Assembly (NCBI GenBank): GCA_023135505.1
Contig: JAGLTA010000037.1
Location: 1-5,253, forward strand
Length of the DNA: 5,253 bases
Direction of reading: 5' to 3'
Origin: Candidatus Parcubacteria bacterium
GTDB lineage: Bacteria; Patescibacteriota; Patescibacteriia; JAACEG01
The position numbers were made by a program, and so were the translations under genes. Shown one piece after another: positions 1-5,194 of the stretch. Each line of letters begins with the position of its first letter. The first letter of the stretch is position 1. The notes below the pieces were generated by a model. The model did not search any database. It worked only from the letters and a program-made list of their open reading frames with translations, and had not been told where the DNA came from.

Positions 1-2324
1 TGTCAGAAAGCGTTCTTTATGACGCAAAGACGGTAAAAAATCGTTATGGACTAACGCCCGAACAGATAGTTGATTATAAAGCGCTGCGCGGCGATCCGAG
101 CGATAATATTCCCGGAGCGCGCGGAATCGGTGAAAAAACAGCGGTAAATTTGCTGCAAAATTTTAAAACTTTAGACGGCGTTTATAAAAATATAGATTCT
201 GAAAAAGTAAAAAAACGTGTCCGCGAACTGCTGATTAAGCACAAAGACGATGTCTATTTAAGCAAAAAATTAGCAACGATTATCACGGATATTAAAATCG
301 GTTTTGATTTAAGCAAGACAGAGTTTAAAAATTTTAACGCGGAGAAAGTGGCAAAAATTTTCTCTAAATTTGAATTCAAGTCCCTTTTGCCGCGGATATA
401 TGAAATAGTTAAAAATAGTTCTAACTCAATTATTAATGAGCCAGAAGATAAATTTGAAAGAAATTTAAAGCTTTTTAATTATAATCTTATTGATGATAAA
501 AATAAATTCAGTGAATTTTTAACAAAATTAAAACAGCAAAAAAAGTTTGCTTTTGACATTGAAGCGGATAGTTCTGACACGCTGTTAGCGAATATATTAG
601 GAATAGGTTTTTGCTGGAAAGGCGGAGAAGCTCATTACATAAAAGTCGAAAGTCGAAAGTCGAAAGTAGAAAGTAATTTGTTTGATTATCAAAAAAATGA
701 AAATTGTGAGTTGGAAACAAATTTTTATTTAGAAGAATTAAAGCCGATTTTTGAAAACGAAGAAATTAAAAAGATCGGGCATAATATTAAATATGATATT
801 TCTGTTTTAAAAAATTACAACATTAATGTAAAAGGCGTTGAATTTGACACGCGAGTGGCATCGTATTTGTTAAATCCAGGAACAAGGCAGCACAATTTAG
901 ACAGTTTGGCTTTTGCGCGATTTGGACATCAAAAAATCAACAAAACCGAATTGTTGGGCAAAGGCAAAGACAAGATTGGATTTGCCGATATTCCGCTAAA
1001 AAAAATATTTAATTATTGCTGCGAGGACGCGGATTTCACTTTTCGCTTGGTGAAAAAGTTAAAACAAGATTTGGAAAAATTCAGATTAGGCAAGCTTTTT
1101 TACGAGATAGAAATGCCCTTGATTTCGGTTTTAGTAAAAATGGAAAGAAACGGAATAAAAATAGATCAAGAATTTTTGCGCGAGAAGTCAACTGAATTTC
1201 AGCATCGGATAAGCGAAATAATTAAAAAAGTTTATAAATTAGCAGGCGCGGAATTTAATATAAATTCCCCTAAGCAGTTGAAGGAAATTTTGTTTGAAAA
1301 ATTAAATCTGCCGACAAGCGGAATTAAGAAAAATAAAACAGGATTTTCAACTTCTGCTGAAGATTTAGAAAAATTAAAAGGCGTTCATCCGATAATAAAA
1401 CTAATTCAGGAAAACAGAACGCTGGAAAAATTAAAAAATACTTACATTGACGCTTTGCCAAAACTGATAAATCCAAAGACCGATCGCTTGCATACAAGTT
1501 TTAACCAGACGATAACCGCCACGGGGCGGCTCTCTTCAAGCAATCCGAATCTGCAGAATATTCCTGTTCGCGGAAATGAAGGCAGAGAGATTCGTCGCGC
1601 GTTTTTTGCAGAACAAGGATATAAATTGCTCGCGCTTGATTATTCCCAAGTTGAACTTCGCCTCGCGGCTTCAATATCTGGCGATAAAAAGATGGTTAAA
1701 GCATTTGAGAACGGAGCTGATATCCATACTTCCACCGCGGCTGAAATAAATCAGATAGATCCGCAAGACGTAACCTCAGAAATGCGCGGCTGCGCGAAGG
1801 CGGTAAATTTCGGCGTTTTGTACGGGCAAGGACCGCGCGGGCTGTCACAGGCGGCAGGAATTTCTTACGAACACGCAAGAGAATTCATTGAAATTTATTT
1901 TAGCGTCTACAGCGGAGTAAAAAATTTTATAGACAAAACAATAGAAAACGCGTGCAAGCAAGGGTATGTTGAGACGCTTTTTAAAAGGCGGCGTTATCTG
2001 CCTGATATAAATTCCACAATAGCGCAGATTAAAAATTCCGCAGAACGAATGGCTGTCAATGCGCCTATTCAGGGAACTGCGGCTGATATGATAAAAATAG
2101 CGATGATTGATGTCCAAAATTTTATTGATAAAAATTGCGCTGAAAATGAAATTAAAATGCTTTTGCAGGTTCACGACGAACTTATTTTTGAAGTTAAAAA
2201 AGAGAGTTTGAATATTTTAGCGCCTAAAATTAGAAAAATAATGGAAAGCGTGGTAAAATTAAAGGTGCCAGTAATTGTTGATGCTAAAGCGGGAAATAAT
2301 TGGGGGGAGATGGATGAAATTTAA
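1..2324 (+). CDS. polA: DNA polymerase I, 5' end cut by window edge
   Basis: Repair and gap-filling polymerase that also processes Okazaki fragments in the cytoplasm. The frame is open from base 3, giving 773 visible residues; a full-length PolA is about 930, so roughly 150 are missing on the left. A TTG at 150 is not the start, because the family motif GDPSDNIPG (D31, D34) and its helix-hairpin-helix (about 35-50, GIGEKTA) lie before it. These are the end of the 5'-nuclease domain. The 3'-5' exonuclease domain (about 165-355) keeps all DEDDy residues: D185/E187 (FDIEAD), N261/D265 (GHNIKYD) and Y338/D342 (YCCEDAD), so proofreading is probably active. The polymerase domain follows: TGRLSS and PNLQNIP (about 507-522), motif A LDYSQVELR (D546, E551), O-helix R595/K599/F603/Y607, and motif C QVHDE (D725, E726). 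Phe603 is the usual residue that disfavours dideoxynucleotides. An 11-residue insertion (214-224) is encoded by heptamer repeats. It ends in TAA, 72 bp before a co-directional membrane protein gene. Confidence 0.97.
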   Translation, partial: SESVLYDAKTVKNRYGLTPEQIVDYKALRGDPSDNIPGARGIGEKTAVNLLQNFKTLDGVYKNIDSEKVKKRVRELLIKHKDDVYLSKKLATIITDIKIGFDLSKTEFKNFNAEKVAKIFSKFEFKSLLPRIYEIVKNSSNSIINEPEDKFERNLKLFNYNLIDDKNKFSEFLTKLKQQKKFAFDIEADSSDTLLANILGIGFCWKGGEAHYIKVESRKSKVESNLFDYQKNENCELETNFYLEELKPIFENEEIKKIGHNIKYDISVLKNYNINVKGVEFDTRVASYLLNPGTRQHNLDSLAFARFGHQKINKTELLGKGKDKIGFADIPLKKIFNYCCEDADFTFRLVKKLKQDLEKFRLGKLFYEIEMPLISVLVKMERNGIKIDQEFLREKSTEFQHRISEIIKKVYKLAGAEFNINSPKQLKEILFEKLNLPTSGIKKNKTGFSTSAEDLEKLKGVHPIIKLIQENRTLEKLKNTYIDALPKLINPKTDRLHTSFNQTITATGRLSSSNPNLQNIPVRGNEGREIRRAFFAEQGYKLLALDYSQVELRLAASISGDKKMVKAFENGADIHTSTAAEINQIDPQDVTSEMRGCAKAVNFGVLYGQGPRGLSQAAGISYEHAREFIEIYFSVYSGVKNFIDKTIENACKQGYVETLFKRRRYLPDINSTIAQIKNSAERMAVNAPIQGTAADMIKIAMIDVQNFIDKNCAENEIKMLLQVHDELIFEVKKESLNILAPKIRKIMESVVKLKVPVIVDAKAGNNWGEMDEI
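642..676 (+). repeat. Five-copy 7-bp tandem repeat inside polA
   Basis: The units are aaagtcg three times, then aaagtag, then aaagtaa, with no gaps. Because 7 is not a multiple of 3, the array is read in changing frames as K-V-E-S-R-K-S-K-V-E-S (residues 214-224 of the visible PolA). It falls between exonuclease motifs I and II. In E. coli PolI the stretch from the YI strand to the LKP helix is about 21 residues, whereas here it is about 32, so the array accounts for nearly all the extra length. Gain or loss of one unit would shift the polA frame. Confidence 0.9.
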
Positions 2325-2350
2325 AAAGTAAAAATGAAAAAGTAAAAAGG
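2323..2350 (+). repeat. A-rich 7-bp periodic repeat after polA
   Basis: Four heptamers start inside the polA stop codon: aaaaagt, aaaaatg, aaaaagt, aaaaagg. Read as 14-mers they form a direct repeat with one mismatch. The pattern nnAAAGT is also the core of the array inside polA, so the two may be the same repeat class. The rest of the spacer to 2396 is nearly pure A/T. I see no convincing terminator or Shine-Dalgarno sequence there. Confidence 0.55.
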
Positions 2351-2396
2351 ATAATCAAAAACTAAAAATTTTATATTTATTTTTAAAATTAAATAT

Positions 2397-3221
2397 ATGG
2401 GAAAAGAACAACATTCGCTTTCTTCTCAAATTGGAGAAGCGCAAATCATAGAGAAGAAAAAAATCATTTCTTCTTCTGATTTGTTAAAAAAATCTTTAAA
2501 AATTTATCAGCAAAAATTCTGGAAATTTGTCGGGATGAATTGTGCTGCTATCTTAGGATTTTTGCCAGCAGTATTTATTGCAATTATACTTATTATTGCC
2601 GCTCCTGTGTTTCAAAATTTAGCAAATATAGCGATGGCCTTAACAATAACTATCATTTTAGGATTATTGGGCATTATATCTGTATTAGTAGCTGTTTATG
2701 TAGGAGTAACAGCTCAAATAGGGCTATTAATCCTTTTAAAAAATTTTTCATTAGAGCAAACAATCAAAGATGCTTTCAAGGAAGCGAGGAAATATTTTTG
2801 GAGTTATTTTGTGATTGGCATTATAGTCGGGATTTTTGTTCTTCTCTGGTCGCTGCTGTTTATTATTCCCGGAATTATTTTTGCTGTTTATTATAGTTTT
2901 TCTAAATACGCATTGGTTTTTGAAGGATACAAATCAAGATCAGCGCTGAAAAGGAGTAAAGAATTGATAAAAAGTTATTGGTGGGCAGTATTCGGAAGGC
3001 AGCTGTTTATCGTATTAATTTTTACGGCGCTTGGCCTGTTTTTATCTATTCCAGAGTTGTTTGTAGAAGAAGGCAGCGCTGCTGATATTGTTTATCAAAT
3101 ATTTTCAAATTTAATGTATTTTATTATCATAGCTCCGATAGCATTGATTTATTCAGTTTTAATTTATAGGGATTTGACTGAAATTAAAAAGACAAAAATT
3201 GAGAAAATTGAAGAAAAATAA
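2397..3221 (+). CDS. Polytopic membrane protein, function unknown
   Basis: A 274-residue integral membrane protein. A hydrophilic N-terminus (1-45) with a predicted amphipathic stretch SSSDLLKKSLKIYQQKFW is followed by hydrophobic segments at about 47-70, 78-104 (perhaps running on to 114), 135-155, 156-172, 198-218 and 235-257, then a charged tail rich in Lys and Glu. There is no signal peptide or catalytic motif. The central block, FIIPGIIFAVYYSF followed by ALVFEG, SALKRSKELIKSYWWAVFG and a further helix, resembles the membrane domain seen with some glycerophosphodiester phosphodiesterases and YciC/DUF975-like proteins, which is common in CPR genomes. That is family resemblance recalled from memory and does not give a function. 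The ATG at 2397 has no Shine-Dalgarno sequence. The gene sits 72 bp after polA and ends 4 bp before the RNase HI gene, so co-transcription is likely. Whether it has any role in replication is unknown. Confidence 0.85.
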   Translation: MGKEQHSLSSQIGEAQIIEKKKIISSSDLLKKSLKIYQQKFWKFVGMNCAAILGFLPAVFIAIILIIAAPVFQNLANIAMALTITIILGLLGIISVLVAVYVGVTAQIGLLILLKNFSLEQTIKDAFKEARKYFWSYFVIGIIVGIFVLLWSLLFIIPGIIFAVYYSFSKYALVFEGYKSRSALKRSKELIKSYWWAVFGRQLFIVLIFTALGLFLSIPELFVEEGSAADIVYQIFSNLMYFIIIAPIALIYSVLIYRDLTEIKKTKIEKIEEK

Positions 3222-3225
3222 TTTT

Positions 3226-3660
3226 ATGCGGAAAATAACTATTTATACAGACGGCGGGGCTCGCGGAAATCCGGGTCCGGCTGGAATTGGCGCTGTTATT
3301 CAGGGTGATGGCTTGAATAAAAGTTATGGCGAATACATCGGCGAAGCGACCAATAATGAAGCGGAATATCAAGCGCTGATTTTCGCGCTGAAAAAAACAA
3401 AAAGCCTGCTTGGCAAACTGAGTGCCAAGCAGGCGGAATTGGAATGTTTTTTAGACAGCGAACTGATCGTGAAACAGTTAAACCATCAATATAAAATAGA
3501 GAATGAAAGAATGCAGGTTTTTTTTCTTCAGGTTTGGAATTTAATGCTTGATTTTTCAAAAGTTGTTTTTAAGCATATCCCGCGCGAACAGAACAAAGAA
3601 GCCGACGCTATGGTAAATCAAGCGATTGATAAAGCCACAGGCGCTGGCGGATTATTTTAA
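3226..3660 (+). CDS. rnhA: Ribonuclease HI-family protein
   Basis: Probable endonuclease cutting RNA in RNA-DNA hybrids, such as replication primers and R-loops. The 144 residues form one RNase H fold. Catalytic acids are all visible: D9 (YTDGGARGNPG), E47 (TNNEAEY), D77 (LDSEL) and D127 (KEADAMVN), with H117 in HIPREQN. It is the short form related to archaeal-type and YpeP-like RNase HI (RVT_3 family), without the basic handle of E. coli RNase HI and without a hybrid-binding domain. I chose ATG 3226 because the family begins directly at the first beta strand (KITIYTDGG) and this start leaves a 4-bp gap after the previous gene. A TTG at 3199 would overlap that gene by 23 bp. The E47-to-D77 spacing is 30 residues against 22 in E. 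coli; the extra residues are encoded by a 12-bp palindrome. The stop overlaps the prfA stop by 4 bp on the opposite strand. The cellular substrate is inferred from family membership. Confidence 0.93.
   Translation: MRKITIYTDGGARGNPGPAGIGAVIQGDGLNKSYGEYIGEATNNEAEYQALIFALKKTKSLLGKLSAKQAELECFLDSELIVKQLNHQYKIENERMQVFFLQVWNLMLDFSKVVFKHIPREQNKEADAMVNQAIDKATGAGGLF
3391..3434 (-). terminator. Intrinsic terminator of prfA, inside rnhA
   Basis: A perfect 12-bp inverted repeat lies at 3404-3415 (gcctgcttggca) and 3423-3434 (tgccaagcaggc), with a 7-nt loop. On the minus strand it is followed at once by TTTTTGTTTTTTT (3403-3391), which is a textbook rho-independent terminator. On the plus strand the stem is preceded by A's and the nearest T-run is more than 10 nt downstream, so the signal points leftward. 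It lies about 220 nt beyond the prfA stop, and no better leftward terminator is visible between. It would give prfA mRNA a 3' UTR of about 265 nt antisense to rnhA. Termination itself is inferred. Confidence 0.82.
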
Positions 3661-4691
3661 ACTTTTTTTAACTCTTCAATAATTTCCTCAATTTCACCGT
3701 CCATTATTTTTGGCAGATTATGCCAAGTTTTTTTTATGCGATGGTCTGTGACGCGATCCTGCGGAAAATTGTAGGTACGGATTTTTTCGCTGCGGTCTCC
3801 GCTTCCAACCTGCGTTTTTCTTTCCGCGCTTAGTTCCTGCTGGCGTTTTTTTTCTTCCAAATCAAGCAGCCGCGAACGCAGAATTTGCATCGCTTTTTCT
3901 CTGTTTTGCAGCTGCGATCTTTCGTCTTGGCAGTTAACAACCAGATTTGTCGGCAGATGGGTAATCCTGACAGCTGAGTAAGCCGTGTTAACGCTTTGTC
4001 CTCCGGCGCCGCTTGAACAAAAAGTGTCTATTTTTAAGTCTTTCTGCTCTATCTTAAAATCAACCTCTTCGGCTTCAGGCAGAACCGCGACCGTTGAGGC
4101 TGAAGTGTGTATGCGCCCGCTTTTTTCCGTTTCTGGCACTCTTTGCACGCGGTGAGTTCCGCTTTCAAATTTAAGATCGCTGTAAACATCTTTGCCTGTC
4201 ACTTTGAAAATTATCTCTTTAAATCCGCCTATTCCGATTGGCGATGAGCTTAAAATTTCAATTTTCCAATTTTTGCTTTCGCAGTATTTGCTGTACATTC
4301 TAAAAAGATCAGCGGAAAAAAGCGCTGATTCATCGCCGCCGGTTCCCGCCCTGATCTCCATAATAATATTTTTTTTGTCCAGCGGATTTTGCGGTTTTAG
4401 CAGTTGCGCTAATTCAATTTCTGCTTTTTGCTTCTCTTTGTTTAATAACTCAATTTCTTCTTTCGCCATTTCAGCTAATTCAGCGTCAGCGCTTTTTAAG
4501 GACTCCTCCGCGCCTTTTATTTCAACTTCAATTTTTTCCAGCCTGTCAATTTTTACTGTTTTTTCTTTAAGGTCATTAAATTCCATAGAGATTTTTTTGT
4601 ATTCCTTATGGTTGTTTATTATCGCGGGGTCTTGCAGTTTTCTTTCTAATTTCTGATATTCCTGTTTGATTTTTAATAACTTATTGTCCAT
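3657..4691 (-). CDS. prfA: Peptide chain release factor 1
   Basis: RF1 recognises UAA and UAG in the ribosomal A site and triggers hydrolysis of peptidyl-tRNA. At 344 residues it is close to the usual 355-360. An N-terminal coiled-coil domain (about 1-105, rich in Lys and Glu) leads to the class motif RAGTGGDESALF (114-125). The codon-recognition tripeptide is P186-E187-T188 in RVPETE; PxT identifies RF1, whereas RF2 has SPF. HTS follows at 195-197. The catalytic GGQ is at 230-232 (SSGAGGQSVN), where the Gln would be methylated by PrmC. The C-terminal domain continues through GSGDRSEKIRTYNFPQ and VTDHRI. ATG 4691 is the only reasonable start: an in-frame TAG lies four codons upstream. There is no clear Shine-Dalgarno sequence. 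It lies 58 bp downstream of rpmE with a hairpin between them, and its stop overlaps the convergent rnhA stop (TTAA shared). No frameshift or missing motif is seen. Confidence 0.97.
   Translation of the reverse strand: MDNKLLKIKQEYQKLERKLQDPAIINNHKEYKKISMEFNDLKEKTVKIDRLEKIEVEIKGAEESLKSADAELAEMAKEEIELLNKEKQKAEIELAQLLKPQNPLDKKNIIMEIRAGTGGDESALFSADLFRMYSKYCESKNWKIEILSSSPIGIGGFKEIIFKVTGKDVYSDLKFESGTHRVQRVPETEKSGRIHTSASTVAVLPEAEEVDFKIEQKDLKIDTFCSSGAGGQSVNTAYSAVRITHLPTNLVVNCQDERSQLQNREKAMQILRSRLLDLEEKKRQQELSAERKTQVGSGDRSEKIRTYNFPQDRVTDHRIKKTWHNLPKIMDGEIEEIIEELKKV
3709..3735 (+). terminator. Likely intrinsic terminator of rnhA, inside prfA
   Basis: The arms are ttggca at 3710-3715 and tgccaa at 3721-3726, with loop gatta and one further possible U-G pair outside (3709/3727). 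Eight T's follow on the plus strand at 3728-3735. The minus-strand reading has no U-tract, so the signal points rightward. It lies about 50-75 nt after the rnhA stop, a usual distance, and within the last codons of prfA. The stem is short (6-7 bp), so it is weaker than the opposing terminator. Confidence 0.6.
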
Positions 4692-4704
4692 AATTTTCTA
4701 TTTC

Positions 4705-4729
4705 AAAAGGCAGGAAAAACCTGCCTTTT
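4705..4729 (-). terminator. Hairpin between rpmE and prfA, terminator or attenuator
   Basis: A perfect 10-bp inverted repeat, aaaaggcagg (4705-4714) and cctgcctttt (4720-4729), with a 5-nt loop. On the minus strand it starts about 20 nt after the rpmE stop and ends in TTTT, then gaaatag, so the U-tract is only the four U's within the stem. It could end rpmE transcripts wholly or partly. It is symmetrical enough to act in either direction, but no rightward gene leads into it. Its end is 13 nt from the prfA ATG, leaving no room for a promoter in between. Confidence 0.65.
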
Positions 4730-4749
4730 AATTCGTTTTAATTTGAATT

Positions 4750-5136
4750 TTATTTTTTATCCTGTTTTTTCTCAACTTTCTTTACATCTTTTTCCTTATC
4801 TTTCTTTTTAACCTCTTTTTTTACTGGTTTTTTTACATCTTCTTTTGCGATTTTTTTATCATTTTTTCCAGTTTTGATTTTCGCGCGCGCGGCTTTTTTC
4901 ACTTTTTTACCTTTCCTTATTTTAGAGAGTTCATCTTTCGCCGCCATTTTCTTTTTGAATTTATCAACTCGTCCAGCGGTATCTACTAATTTTTGCTTGC
5001 CTGTGTAAAACGGGTGGCACTGGGAGCAGATTTCAATTTTTATCTCTTTCTGTGTTGAACCAGTATGAAAAATAGCTCCGCAAGCGCAGATTATTTTTGC
5101 GTTTTCATAATAGGTTGGATGTATGCCTTTTTTCAT
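4750..5136 (-). CDS. rpmE: Ribosomal protein bL31 with long Lys-rich tail
   Basis: Large-subunit protein bL31, which sits at the central protuberance and helps bridge the two subunits. The first 63 residues are a standard L31: MKKGIHPTYYENAKI, then CACG (C17, C19), then CSQCHPFYTGKQK (C37, C40), and finally GRVDKFKKK. All four cysteines are present, so this is the zinc-binding C+ type. The usual protein is about 65-90 residues; this one has 128. Residues 64-128 are a hydrophilic extension of Lys with Glu, Asp, Val and Ala (31 Lys in residues 61-128), repeating motifs such as VKK, DKK and PVKKEVKKK. It is probably disordered and may bind rRNA; that role is inferred. ATG 5136 starts exactly at the conserved N-terminus and has no Shine-Dalgarno sequence. 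The gene is first in a leftward unit followed by prfA, a pairing I recall from many bacteria. Confidence 0.95.
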   Translation of the reverse strand: MKKGIHPTYYENAKIICACGAIFHTGSTQKEIKIEICSQCHPFYTGKQKLVDTAGRVDKFKKKMAAKDELSKIRKGKKVKKAARAKIKTGKNDKKIAKEDVKKPVKKEVKKKDKEKDVKKVEKKQDKK

Positions 5137-5159
5137 AGATTTGCATTTTTAAAATTAAC

Positions 5160-5168
5160 TGTTATAAT
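5160..5168 (+). promoter_or_regulatory. Possible rightward extended -10 promoter
   Basis: TGTTATAAT matches the extended -10 element (TGnTATAAT) exactly, with a partial -35 match TTGCAT at 5141-5146 and a 16-nt spacer. It points rightward, out of the window, and overlaps the candidate rpmE -10 on the other strand. No gene starts convincingly between here and 5253, so a target would lie beyond the edge. In sequence this AT-rich it may be chance. Confidence 0.3.
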
Positions 5169-5194
5169 TTAATCATAAATATATTTTTTGTAAA
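5161..5194 (-). promoter_or_regulatory. Candidate promoter of rpmE
   Basis: On the minus strand, TTTACA (5194-5189) is followed after 17 nt by TAAATT (5171-5166), which overlaps a better -10 match, TATAAC (5166-5161), that has no good -35 at normal spacing. Transcription would start near 5155, giving a leader of about 20 nt before the rpmE ATG. The position is right for a gene that needs a promoter here, but the region is so AT-rich that chance matches are common. Confidence 0.4.

Noticed and set aside
150..152. TTG as a start codon for polA
   Set aside because: The same frame is open to the left edge and encodes the conserved 5'-nuclease motif GDPSDNIPG and a helix-hairpin-helix before this codon.
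508..720. Minus-strand open frame inside polA
   Set aside because: It is antisense to conserved exonuclease motifs and its protein resembles nothing I recognise; a shadow frame. The same holds for minus-strand frames at 1696-1878 and 1845-2174.
2367..2390. aatttta/taaaatt inverted repeat before the membrane protein gene
   Set aside because: It has a seven-pair stem of only A-T with a 10-nt loop in almost pure A/T sequence; expected by chance and too weak for a terminator.
2422..2439. cttctc/gagaag inverted repeat early in the membrane protein gene
   Set aside because: A six-base stem in codons of a Lys/Ser-rich N-terminus, with no T-run or other signal attached.
2540..2896. Plus-strand open frame inside the membrane protein gene, and minus-strand frames at 3184-3372 and 3296-3559
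   Set aside because: They overlap better-supported genes in other frames and show no recognisable motif.
3199..3225. TTG 3199 as the start of the RNase HI gene
   Set aside because: It would add nine basic residues absent from the family and overlap the upstream gene; ATG 3226 sits directly at the first beta strand.
3633..3670. T-run just after the rnhA stop as a terminator
   Set aside because: The only stem before it (gcca/tggc) is four pairs and sits well upstream of the T's; the hairpin at 3709-3735 is better.
1456..3932. TTGGCA/TGCCAA as a DNA-uptake-type word
   Set aside because: The 6-mer also occurs singly at a few other places, but at roughly chance frequency for a window this size.
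4192..4656. Plus-strand open frame of 154 codons inside prfA
   Set aside because: It is the antisense of the RF1 coiled-coil domain. Its Ser/Phe/Ile-rich product mirrors Lys/Glu-rich codons on the real strand.
3657..4691. Alternative genetic code with UGA reassigned, as in some CPR lineages
   Set aside because: No in-frame TGA interrupts any of the five genes, so nothing here supports recoding. RF1 presence alone does not distinguish the codes.
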